From NCBI RefSeq assembly GCF_001854245.1, contig NZ_CP015381.1, forward strand, positions 4,391,400 to 4,455,399: a stretch of DNA of 64,000 bases. The letters are read 5' to 3'. This stretch comes from Desulfococcus multivorans. Its GTDB lineage: Bacteria; Desulfobacterota; Desulfobacteria; Desulfobacterales; Desulfococcaceae. How positions within the stretch are numbered: position 1 is the first letter of the stretch; each line of letters opens with the position of its first letter. The translations under genes were made by a program, and so were the position numbers. The notes beneath the pieces were generated by a model. It was given only the letters and a program-made list of their open reading frames with translations, made no database searches and was not told the origin of the DNA. This document shows positions 8,928 to 16,988 of this stretch, piece after piece.

Positions 8928-9344
8928 ATGCCGACACATACGACCCGCTACCGGGTAATCTACGGCGACACGGATCAGATGGGGGTAGTCTATTATGCCA
9001 ACTACCTCCGGTTTTTCGAGATGGGAAGGGCAGCCATGTTCAGGCACCTGGGCGTTTCCTACCGTGAGATCGAAGCCAGAGGCTATGTCCTGCCGGTATC
9101 GGAGGCTTTCTGTAAATATCATGCATCGGCGCGTTACGATGACGTGATCCTTATTGAGACCGCTTTGGACTCGGGCATTCGGGGCGGTATAAAATTCAAC
9201 TATACCATCCACAGAGAAGCGGATGGGGTATCCCTCGCGACAGGCCATACCCGGCATGCCTGTATAACTTCCGAAGGACGGGTGGTTCGTCCTCCCCAAT
9301 TTTTAAGGGAACTCCTCGTCCGAAAGGATGGGGGGGGCAAATGA
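8928..9344 (+). CDS. Acyl-CoA thioesterase, 4-hydroxybenzoyl-CoA thioesterase/YbgC-type hotdog fold
   Basis: The protein has 138 residues with a single hotdog domain. The family active-site segment YGDTDQMGVVYYANYLRFFE is at about residues 11-30, with the Asp in DTDQMG. It hydrolyses acyl-CoA thioesters; the physiological acyl group is unknown. It starts 4 bp after thrH and its end overlaps hldE by 4 bp, so it is in the same transcript. YgbC-type proteins are often tied to the Tol-Pal system in proteobacteria, but no tol genes are near. Confidence 0.9.
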   Translation: MPTHTTRYRVIYGDTDQMGVVYYANYLRFFEMGRAAMFRHLGVSYREIEARGYVLPVSEAFCKYHASARYDDVILIETALDSGIRGGIKFNYTIHREADGVSLATGHTRHACITSEGRVVRPPQFLRELLVRKDGGGK

Positions 9345-10795
9345 CGTCGGCCATGGACATTTCGGCCTTTTCAAACTGCCGCATTCTGGTTGTCGGCGAT
9401 CTCATGATCGACGAATATGTCTGGGGAAGCGTTGATCGCATATCCCCTGAGGCGCCGGTTCAAGTCGTTATCGTAGACCGGGAGGAGTATACGTTGGGCG
9501 GCGCCGGCAACGTGGTCAACAACCTGGCGGCGCTGGGTGCCCAGGTTTCGGTTGCAGGCGTCATCGGTACCCGTGCCGACGGAGATCGACTCATGGGGAT
9601 GTTCACGGCCATGGACGTCGATGCATCGGGAGTCGTTCGTGACCCCGTACGTCCTACTACCCGAAAAACCCGCATCATCGCCGCCAACCAGCATGTACTT
9701 CGTATCGATCGAGAGACCCGAAGCAGCATATCGGAGGACGCCCACCAGGCCCTGGACATGTTCATCCGTCGGAAATTGCCGCAATCGGATGTCATGCTGA
9801 TTTCCGATTACGGCAAGGGTGTCGTCACGCCTTCCTTGATTCAGACCGCCGTTCGAATCGCCGATGCCTGCGGTAAAATCGTCATCGGTGATCCCAAAGG
9901 TGTTGATTTTTCGAAATATGCCGGTCTGACGTTAATCACGCCGAATCAGAAGGAGGCGGCCCTCGCATCAGGTGTCGATATCGCGGACGATGCCGGCCTG
10001 TCCCAAGCAGCCCACCGGCTTCTGGATATCTCCGGCGTCAGGCATCTCCTGGTCACGCGAGGGAAGGACGGTATGGTGCTCTTCGAAGAGGGAAAATCGC
10101 CTTATGCCATTCCAGCCGAAGCACGGCAGGTTTACGACGTATCGGGAGCCGGCGATACGGTCATCGCCGTTTTCGGTCTGGCCGTTGCCGCAGGACGGTC
10201 CTTCCGGCAAGCTGCCGTAATGGCCAATACGGCGGCCGGTCTCGTTGTGGGAAAAGTGGGAACCGCCACCATAACCCCGGCCGAATTGTCAACCGCATTA
10301 CGCCATGACGCCATCTCCCGGAAGCACAAATCCCTGGCTGAATTGTCCAAAATCGTTTCCGAACTCCGACGAAAAGGCAACAGGATCATTCTCACCAATG
10401 GTTGTTTCGATCTTCTCCATGCCGGCCACATCCATCTGTTTTCAGCGTCCAAGGAAATGGGGGACGTTTTGGTTGTCGCCATCGACGACGATACTTCCGT
10501 CCGACGGTTGAAAGGAAACGGACGGCCGGTCATCGGCGCCCGGGAACGCGTCCGGATCCTGAGTGCGCTGGACAGCATCGACTACGTCGTGGTATTTTCC
10601 AGCGAGATGCTCCCGCAACTGATTGAAACCCTCCGACCCGACGTTCTGACCAAAGGCAGCAATTACACCGCCGACACCGTTCTCGGGCACGAACAGGTGG
10701 AACGGATGGGTGGACGGGTGGCCTTGGTCGAGGTGACGGAAAGCATCTCCTCTTCGGAGATCATTCAGAGCATTCGATCCAACCCGGCAAAGTGA
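9341..10795 (+). CDS. hldE: Bifunctional heptose 7-phosphate kinase / heptose 1-phosphate adenylyltransferase
   Basis: HldE makes ADP-D-glycero-beta-D-manno-heptose for the LPS inner core. The N-terminal ribokinase-type domain (about 1-325) has VVGDLMIDEYVWG, the substrate loop TLGGAGNVVNNLAALG and the catalytic VSGAGDTVIAVFGLAVA. The C-terminal nucleotidyltransferase domain (about 345-484) has ILTNGCFDLLHAGHIHLF, with HxGH, and ends with VTESISSSEIIQSIR. The 484 residues match the fused enzyme. Start and thioesterase stop overlap (ATGA), showing translational coupling. It implies a Gram-negative envelope with heptose-containing LPS. Confidence 0.97.
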   Translation: MTSAMDISAFSNCRILVVGDLMIDEYVWGSVDRISPEAPVQVVIVDREEYTLGGAGNVVNNLAALGAQVSVAGVIGTRADGDRLMGMFTAMDVDASGVVRDPVRPTTRKTRIIAANQHVLRIDRETRSSISEDAHQALDMFIRRKLPQSDVMLISDYGKGVVTPSLIQTAVRIADACGKIVIGDPKGVDFSKYAGLTLITPNQKEAALASGVDIADDAGLSQAAHRLLDISGVRHLLVTRGKDGMVLFEEGKSPYAIPAEARQVYDVSGAGDTVIAVFGLAVAAGRSFRQAAVMANTAAGLVVGKVGTATITPAELSTALRHDAISRKHKSLAELSKIVSELRRKGNRIILTNGCFDLLHAGHIHLFSASKEMGDVLVVAIDDDTSVRRLKGNGRPVIGARERVRILSALDSIDYVVVFSSEMLPQLIETLRPDVLTKGSNYTADTVLGHEQVERMGGRVALVEVTESISSSEIIQSIRSNPAK

Positions 10796-10822
10796 CCTGA
10801 ATCAGCGACGAAGAGGGCATCA

Positions 10823-11131
10823 ATGTTTATCGACGAAAAAGAAAACGGCATTACATTCAAGGTGTTCGTTCAACCCAGATCCTCCCGGAATATGATCGTC
10901 GGATCCCACGGAGACGCCCTTAAGGTCAAATTGACCGCCCCTCCCGTAGGAGGAGCGGCAAACCGTATGTGCATCACGTTTTTCTCGAAAATTCTCGGGG
11001 TGCCAAAATCTTATCTCGAAATCCAGGCCGGACACGCCGGTCGAACCAAAATTCTTCGCGTTCTCCTGGACGAGGGGTGCAGTGACCGGAGGCGCATTCG
11101 AGAGCTCTTGAAAAAAATATCGGTTCAATAA
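10823..11131 (+). CDS. DUF167 / YggU-family protein
   Basis: This is a small cytoplasmic protein of 102 residues in the DUF167 (YggU) family, whose function is not established. The family motif is visible in VFVQPRSSRNMIVG and in VKLTAPPVGGAANRMCI followed by SYLEIQAGHAGRTKIL. It is the last gene of the hom-hldE run, 27 bp after hldE. A tRNA-fMet gene follows. Confidence 0.9.
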   Translation: MFIDEKENGITFKVFVQPRSSRNMIVGSHGDALKVKLTAPPVGGAANRMCITFFSKILGVPKSYLEIQAGHAGRTKILRVLLDEGCSDRRRIRELLKKISVQ

Positions 11132-11141
11132 AAAATATTTC

Positions 11142-11170
11142 TTGACTTTATTCGCCGATGATATTAGTTT
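11142..11170 (+). promoter_or_regulatory. Probable promoter of tRNA-fMet
   Basis: TTGACT (11142-11147) is followed after 17 nt by TAGTTT (11165-11170), about 14 bp before the tRNA 5' end. The -10 is poor; the call rests on the -35 and the position. Confidence 0.4.
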
Positions 11171-11183
11171 CGGGAATTGTTGA

Positions 11184-11260
<77 letters not shown>

Positions 11261-11761
11261 CACTTCTTCAAAACAAACGGTGCGATATCGATTCAGATCG
11301 ACGTATTACAGTGTACTGTTTTAATCACGATTAAAACAGGGTTGTATTTTATGTTGACGCTATGGAAACATTGACGCTATCCACCATGCAATGCGAATTA
11401 TTCAATTCACCTTTCCTGTTTTTATTGCCCATCCCTTCTACATACCACCCCTTCTATAAAAGAAGCGTAACGGTCGCGATGTGATGGAGATCCGAATGAT
11501 ACACCCACCGATGTAATTGCGGTTTACAATCGGGCACAGTGTCGGCATGCCTATCCAGAACCGTAAAGGCCATCCCCGACAGAGGGATACAGTGTGTCGT
11601 TACCGCTCTGAATATACATGCCGTCTGGTGAAAGCGTTTGTCGTCTGGATTGCCCAGGCAAACCGAACCGTTATAAAATCCGACCGCTCACGCCCGGAGC
11701 GTTCGACTTCGCCGGGTCGAAAAGCATCGCTTAACAACATTATCTTGAGGATGGTGTTTCC
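11261..11761. other. Intergenic, no gene recognised
   Basis: About 500 bp of AT-rich sequence between tRNA-fMet and the glycosyltransferase gene. An 82-codon frame at 11517-11765 is rich in Arg/Ser/Thr, has no recognisable family and runs into the next gene's start; I do not call it. Promoters for the next gene probably lie here but none is convincing. Confidence 0.5.
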
Positions 11762-13243
11762 TTGAAAACCAAAACATCTCTATTTAAATTCCTGGAGTTC
11801 TTTCGTCACAAAAAGAATGGCTCATCAGCGCCGTCTCTTCTCTCGCCATTGTCCTTTCCGTCCCCCAGCGGACTGAGCGAGGAAACCTCCAACCGGTCCG
11901 TCAAGGGACTCATCATTGGCCTGCTGGCGGCACTGCCGCTCGTATATGGCTTTTTCTGGGGCGACTATTTAGAGATGCTGGAAATTTTCGTCTACCACCG
12001 GGAGACCTCGTGGTCTGTCGATGTGATCCGGATCTCCGTCTGGATCGCCCTGGCGGCCCTGGTGTGGCGCGTCTATCTCGTTTACACTTACCGTCCCGCA
12101 GCAGCCTGCACCGATCAGGAGCTGCCCCTCTGTTCGGTTATCGTGCCGGCGTACAACGAGGGCGCTCAGGTGCTCTATACCCTCCGCAGCGTGGCGGCCA
12201 GTGATTATCCCGTCGAGAAACTGCAGATCATCACTGTCGACGACGGCAGTAAGGACGACACCTGGCGCTGGATGAAGCAGGCCGAAAGAGAGCTGGGAGA
12301 TCGGGTGGAATTGATCCGCCTGGCTGAAAACAGCGGAAAGCGCCGTGCCCTTTATGAGGGGTTTCAGCGCAGCCGGGGGGATATTTTGGTGACCATCGAC
12401 AGCGATTCCGAGGTGGATGCCTCGACCCTTCGCCATCTCGTCAGCCCCTTCGTTCGCGACCCCATGGTAGGGGGCGTCGCCGGCAACGTTCGGGTGCTCA
12501 ACACTGCGGCAGGCATCATTCCCAAGATGCTCGACGTCGGTTTTACCTTCAGCTTTGATTTCATCCGGGCCTCCCAGAGCCGGGTCAACACGGTGATGAC
12601 CACTCCGGGAGCGCTGTCCGCCTATCGGCGGAGCGTCGTCGCTCCAGTGCTGAAGCAGTGGCTCCACCAGACCTTCCTGGGTCGGCCCGCCAATATCGGC
12701 GAGGACCGCGCTTTGACTAATCTGATCCTCAAGAACGGCTACCATGTCCATTTTGCCAAAAAAGCCTTCGTATATACCGAGGTGCCCACCGCTTACATGG
12801 GGCTTGCCAAGATGTTTCTGCGATGGGCCCGCTCCAATGTGCGGGAGACGATCGTCATGGCGGGGTTTATCTTCAAACGGTTTCGCAGGACGCCGGCTCT
12901 CGGGGCCCGCATCAACCTGCTCCTTCATCTGCATCGCATGACCATCGGTGAAATCCTCAAGATCTGGTCCCTGGGCGTCATTGTCTTTTACCCGACGCTG
13001 TTCCTGCTCAACATGTTCACGGGCGCGATTCTCTTTTCAATGATCCCCGGACTGTTTTATCTTTACCGGCACAAGGACAGCAATTTTCTGTGGGCGATCC
13101 CCTACAGCCTTTTCTGGCTCATCGGCCTGTCCTGGATCAGTCTGTATGCCTTGTTCACGCCCCACCGCACGGGTTGGCTGACACGGGACCTGAAAGATCA
13201 GGCAACGCCTTTGCTCGCGGCCGTCCCCCAAAAAAGCAAGTAG
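11762..13243 (+). CDS. Processive family-2 glycosyltransferase (hyaluronan synthase/NodC-like)
   Basis: This 493-residue membrane glycosyltransferase probably polymerises or extends a polysaccharide and exports it through its own helices. Two N-terminal membrane segments (about 48-65 and 88-108) precede the GT-A domain. The GT-A motifs are VIVPAYNEGAQ, TVDDGSKDD (159-166), DSDSE (213-217), GEDRALT (313-319) and LRWARS (353-358), equivalent to the (Q)xxRW motif of processive GT2 enzymes. Three or four helices follow. The most plausible start is TTG 11762 after GAGGATGG. It is monocistronic and ends in a terminator. The sugar cannot be named; beta-linked HexNAc or glucuronan-type polymers are possible. 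Confidence 0.85.
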   Translation: MKTKTSLFKFLEFFRHKKNGSSAPSLLSPLSFPSPSGLSEETSNRSVKGLIIGLLAALPLVYGFFWGDYLEMLEIFVYHRETSWSVDVIRISVWIALAALVWRVYLVYTYRPAAACTDQELPLCSVIVPAYNEGAQVLYTLRSVAASDYPVEKLQIITVDDGSKDDTWRWMKQAERELGDRVELIRLAENSGKRRALYEGFQRSRGDILVTIDSDSEVDASTLRHLVSPFVRDPMVGGVAGNVRVLNTAAGIIPKMLDVGFTFSFDFIRASQSRVNTVMTTPGALSAYRRSVVAPVLKQWLHQTFLGRPANIGEDRALTNLILKNGYHVHFAKKAFVYTEVPTAYMGLAKMFLRWARSNVRETIVMAGFIFKRFRRTPALGARINLLLHLHRMTIGEILKIWSLGVIVFYPTLFLLNMFTGAILFSMIPGLFYLYRHKDSNFLWAIPYSLFWLIGLSWISLYALFTPHRTGWLTRDLKDQATPLLAAVPQKSK

Positions 13244-13249
13244 CCATTC

Positions 13250-13289
13250 AACGACCCGGGTCTGAAAAAGGACGGCCCGGGTCGTTTTT
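13250..13289 (+). terminator. Rho-independent terminator of the GT2 gene
   Basis: ACGACCCGGG (13251-13260) pairs with CCCGGGTCGT (13275-13284), followed by TTTTTG. It lies 7 bp after the stop codon. Confidence 0.9.
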
Positions 13290-13408
13290 GTCAGACCGCC
13301 CGATACACCTCGGATCGACCGCTGCAATTCCGATTACAATCCGCCATTTTTATCGGATCGACCCCATCTATTCAACGCTTCCGCCGGATATACCTGCATT
13401 GTAATACA

Positions 13409-14758
13409 TCATGACCGGTTCAAATCGGATAGAACCGACTCCACCAGACGCCGGATCTCCTTCAAGCGAGCCTCGGACACAGCCTCAAAGCGCAACACCA
13501 GGGCCGGTTGCGTGTTGGAGGCCCGCACCAACCCCCATCCGTCGTCAAAGAGAATGCGAACGCCGTCGATGTCGATGATGTCATAACGGGTTTTAAAATA
13601 TCCGATCGCTTTCTCCACGAGACCGAATTTTTTGTCGTCCGGACAATCAATCCGGATCTCGGGCGTCGTATAGGTTCGGGGAAGATCCGAGAGCAGGTCC
13701 GAAATCCGCCGACCCGTGGCCGCCAGAATCTCCAACAGACGGCAGGAGGCATAAACGGCGTCGTCGAAGCCCAGATAACGGTCTTCAAAAAACATGTGGC
13801 CGCTCATCTCGCCGGCCAGAACCGCCCGTTCCTCTTTCATTTTAGCCTTGATCAGGGAATGGCCGGTCTTCCACATCACGGCACGTCCGCCCCGCCTTTC
13901 GATGTCGTCATACATCACCTTGGAGCATTTGACCTCGGAAATAAACACCGATCCGGGTCTTCGGGAAAGGATTTCCCTTGCATAGAGGACCATGAGTTTA
14001 TCACCGTAGACAATCTTGCCTGTTTCGTCCACCACGCCGATGCGGTCCCCGTCTCCGTCGTAACCGATGCCGACATCCAACTCATGCTTTCGAACAAGAG
14101 CGATAAGGTCTTTCATGTTATCGAGAACCGTGGGATCGGCTTCGTGATGGGGGAAGGTGCCGTCCATCTCACAGTAGAGTTCATGAACCTCACAGTTGAG
14201 ATTCTTCAAAATGGGTACCGCTACCACGCCGGCCGTGCCGTTGCCTGCATCGATGCCCACTTTCAACGGTCGGGCGAGAATGATGTTCTCCTCCACGAAT
14301 CGCTGATATTCAGGGATGATTTGAGCATTTGAACAAGACCCCACCCCCCTGATGAAGCGACCCGCCTCTACGATTTCGCGGATCGTCTGCAGATCTTTTC
14401 CATGTACGGAATCGGACCCGATGCAAATTTTAAAGCCATTGTATTCCTTGGGATTGTGACTCGCCGTGACCATGACGCCGCCGTCCTGTTTCAGGCTTTG
14501 AATAGAAAAATAGAGCACGGGAGTCGGACAAATGCCGATATCCGTAACCTGACACCCTGCGGCAATCAAACCCTCGATCAAAGCCCCTGCAAAATCATTT
14601 GACGAAATACGGCAGTCGCGTCCAACCGTCATCTTGCGACACTCCCTTTGGACCATAAAGGTACCAATCCCCTGGCCCAGCCACCGGACCTCTTCAATCG
14701 AGATGTCCTTGCCGGCAATCCCTCTGATATCATATTCTCTAAAAATTTCAGGATTCAT
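13409..14758 (-). CDS. Phosphomannomutase/phosphoglucomutase
   Basis: A cytoplasmic alpha-D-phosphohexomutase of 449 residues that interconverts hexose 6- and 1-phosphates to supply GDP-mannose or UDP-glucose for surface glycans. The phosphoserine loop is TASHNP (Ser about residue 100), the metal loop DGDGDRIG, the sugar-specificity loop GEMSGH (the GEMSGH form is typical of AlgC-type PMM/PGM) and the phosphate-binding region RASNTQPALVLRFEA. It fits the neighbouring glycosyltransferase in function, although the two genes are convergent. A symbol such as manB or algC is possible but not certain. Confidence 0.93.
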   Translation of the reverse strand: MNPEIFREYDIRGIAGKDISIEEVRWLGQGIGTFMVQRECRKMTVGRDCRISSNDFAGALIEGLIAAGCQVTDIGICPTPVLYFSIQSLKQDGGVMVTASHNPKEYNGFKICIGSDSVHGKDLQTIREIVEAGRFIRGVGSCSNAQIIPEYQRFVEENIILARPLKVGIDAGNGTAGVVAVPILKNLNCEVHELYCEMDGTFPHHEADPTVLDNMKDLIALVRKHELDVGIGYDGDGDRIGVVDETGKIVYGDKLMVLYAREILSRRPGSVFISEVKCSKVMYDDIERRGGRAVMWKTGHSLIKAKMKEERAVLAGEMSGHMFFEDRYLGFDDAVYASCRLLEILAATGRRISDLLSDLPRTYTTPEIRIDCPDDKKFGLVEKAIGYFKTRYDIIDIDGVRILFDDGWGLVRASNTQPALVLRFEAVSEARLKEIRRLVESVLSDLNRS

Positions 14759-14874
14759 CGATATTCCTTTATTGATATGGCTTTGATGCGGTTTACCGCG
14801 GTCCGCTATTTCAAATCAACGATTGTCCAAAACGGCCGGCCATGTGTGGGACGACCGTCATCGATCCGATATCG

Positions 14875-14904
14875 AGAAAAACCCGAAGCACATGGCTTCG
14901 GGTT
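14875..14904 (-). terminator. Rho-independent terminator of the S8 protease gene
   Basis: On the minus strand AACCCGAAGC (14904-14895) pairs with GCTTCGGGTT (14889-14880) around a CATG-type loop, then TTTTCTCG. It lies 80 bp past the protease stop. Confidence 0.8.
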
Positions 14905-14983
14905 GTAGATTACAGGGTTGATATCACTCAGATCTTCAGAAAAAATCATTGCATCAACAGACAGCTCCGGACAGCTGTCTGTT

Positions 14984-16654
14984 TCAGTTCAAGGCAGCCC
15001 TTCTGGCGGCTTTGATCTTTGCTTTCAATCGTTTTCTGTAATGCTTCTTACTGTTGTCGCCGCGGGACGCGTTGTCGCCAAGTCGGAAGATAACCTCCTC
15101 CAAGGCAGCAACCAGATTCAGGTCACCGACAGTAGATCCCCCCGCCATGAGATGTGCCGTTCCGGTAAGAATTTCCCTTATCTCTTCAGAATTCATATCC
15201 GGATCAACAGCGAGCATCATCGCTACGGCAGCTGTGACATAGGGTACCGCCATGCTGGTACCGCTCGTAATCCCAAGACCTTTCATGGCATCACCATTGG
15301 TAATATCCACAGATAGAATATTGGCGCCCGGCGCCAGAATGTCTATCTCATCTCCAAAATTACTGAACGTCGCCAACCGACCGTAGGCATTGCTTGCGCC
15401 AACGGCAATGACTTCCGGATATCTTGCAGGATACATCACTGAGAACTTCGGGAGAGCATTATTCAAATCACCATCCGCCGATCCGCCATCCGCCGATCCG
15501 CCATCCGCCGATCCGCCGTCCGCCGATCCGCCGTCCGCCGATCCGCCATCCGCCGATCCGCCGTCCGCTGATCCGCCATCCGCTGATCCGCCATCCGCAG
15601 TAATTTTCAGCGTAATATTTGGATCATAATTGGATTTGTTTCCTGCGGATGCCAACATGATAACACCGGCTTTGGCACTCTCCTGGATCGCCCGCCTCAC
15701 GGCCGGGCTGTCCTGACGATAAGCGATGCTCATGTTGACGATCTTGATGTCGTTATCAATGGCCCACTGAAGGCCATAGATAATATTGGAGAGAAAGCCC
15801 ATGCCGTCATCACCCAGAACCTTGACGGAATAAAGATCAATATTCGCTCCTGCTCCCCATCGATGTTGGGGGTCCAGAATTCCGCCGATGATACCGGCGA
15901 CATGACTCCCGTGACCGTTATCATCAAAGGCCGTTTCAGTTTTGAGTTTAAATATATCGTCGCTTTCAACGAATTCCACGACGTTAACAGCGCTTTCTGC
16001 AATACGCCATAAATAACGATGATACGCTTGCATACCCGTATCAAAAATGGCGACGGGTGCGCTGTTCATTTTTAATTTTTTCAATGCAAAAGCAACCGGA
16101 TCCGGAATGTTATCGTGTTGAAGCACGCCAGAAAAAAAACGATCGTCATAGGGTTGGTCAAACAGTTTGAGAACGCTCCAGGGCGCCTCGTAACGATGTT
16201 GCTGCCTGTCCAGAAAAGGCGAACGCGTCAACGGCCTGATAAAACTGACGCCCTGGCCGTACAGACTTTCGTTGCCGGACAGTTCAAGATCGCTCTCTAT
16301 GGATGAAATACGATAGTCCGCAGCCATTTCCGCATCGCTCACGCGCTCCGGAACCCCCATCACCAGTCCGTCGATGATGGGAATTTCCATGAATGTGACA
16401 ACACCCCGTTGTCTCCATTCCCTGGCGTAAGCCCGAACGTCTGACCAGGTTCTGCCTTCATTGAACAGAACAATCTTTTTCCGGTAATTGTCAAGGAGAT
16501 GCCTCGGGTTCCGGTGATTATCAAGGATATGTCTCAAGTTCCGGTGATTATCAAGGGGATACCTCGAGCTCTGGGCGCAAAGGGGTGTAAGCCCCACGAA
16601 CATCAAGCCCGTCAGGGCAACAGCCGTATACCACATCAATTTCAAATATTTCAT
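14984..16654 (-). CDS. Secreted subtilisin-like (S8) serine protease with two tandem repeat arrays
   Basis: A 556-residue exported protease. Residues 1-27 are a signal peptide (MKYLKLMWYTAVALTGLMFV..., cleavage after CAQ or nearby). The S8 triad is complete: Asp205 (VAIFDTG), His248 (DDNGHGSHVAG) and Ser467 (SGTSMAVPYVTAA), with oxyanion Asn339 (SAGNKS). Two low-complexity parts are unusual: three 10-residue DNHRN-type repeats just after the signal peptide (about 30-60), and eight ADGGS units at 353-392 inserted between the oxyanion Asn and the Ser-containing half. The C-terminus is very basic (about 530-556). A periplasmic or extracellular location is expected. It has its own terminator. The substrate is unknown. 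Confidence 0.92.
   Translation of the reverse strand: MKYLKLMWYTAVALTGLMFVGLTPLCAQSSRYPLDNHRNLRHILDNHRNPRHLLDNYRKKIVLFNEGRTWSDVRAYAREWRQRGVVTFMEIPIIDGLVMGVPERVSDAEMAADYRISSIESDLELSGNESLYGQGVSFIRPLTRSPFLDRQQHRYEAPWSVLKLFDQPYDDRFFSGVLQHDNIPDPVAFALKKLKMNSAPVAIFDTGMQAYHRYLWRIAESAVNVVEFVESDDIFKLKTETAFDDNGHGSHVAGIIGGILDPQHRWGAGANIDLYSVKVLGDDGMGFLSNIIYGLQWAIDNDIKIVNMSIAYRQDSPAVRRAIQESAKAGVIMLASAGNKSNYDPNITLKITADGGSADGGSADGGSADGGSADGGSADGGSADGGSADGGSADGDLNNALPKFSVMYPARYPEVIAVGASNAYGRLATFSNFGDEIDILAPGANILSVDITNGDAMKGLGITSGTSMAVPYVTAAVAMMLAVDPDMNSEEIREILTGTAHLMAGGSTVGDLNLVAALEEVIFRLGDNASRGDNSKKHYRKRLKAKIKAARRAALN
15471..15599. repeat. 15-bp tandem array (8.6 copies) inside the protease gene
   Basis: The unit GATCCGCCATCCGCC is repeated with few substitutions (A/G and C/T at third positions). 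On the minus strand it encodes eight ADGGS pentapeptides. The period is a multiple of three, so copy number can change without breaking the frame. Confidence 0.95.
16479..16568. repeat. Three 30-bp tandem repeats at the 5' end of the protease gene
   Basis: Units at 16479-16508, 16509-16538 and 16539-16568 each begin TTCCGGTRATTRTCAAGG. They encode 10-residue repeats with the core LDNHRN right after the signal peptide. Confidence 0.9.
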
Positions 16655-16988
16655 CTCTTCCCCCCATGATTATCGATTCAATTCGATACTTGTTTTTTAA
16701 AATATTATAAAATGTTACGCATTTAGAAGATGTCACCCGTCAAAAAAGCATATGAATTTAATTATAAAATGATTTTAAAAAAAATCTCCTCTTCCGACAA
16801 GGAACAATTCATTTATATTTTGTTCGGGAATTGCCAAAATAATTCAGGCAAATCGTGGAAAGCCGAAATACGGCGCATTGCCGATCGGCCGGCGCAATGC
16901 CTTCTGATCAGGGTACGGGTACCCAATCAGATACCGAGGAATTCAGCCATATGCTCGACATTTTCGGTCAAACATAATGTCTACGTCC
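16655..16988. other. Intergenic, AT-rich, no gene recognised
   Basis: A 334-bp gap between two minus-strand genes. A 91-codon plus-strand frame at 16730-17005 has no family resemblance and overlaps the end of the next gene, so it is not called. The protease promoter should lie near 16660-16720, which is very AT-rich. Confidence 0.5.

Noticed and set aside
11517..11765. 82-codon frame before the GT2 gene
   Set aside because: Arg/Ser-rich, no family, no good ribosome-binding site and overlaps the GT2 start.
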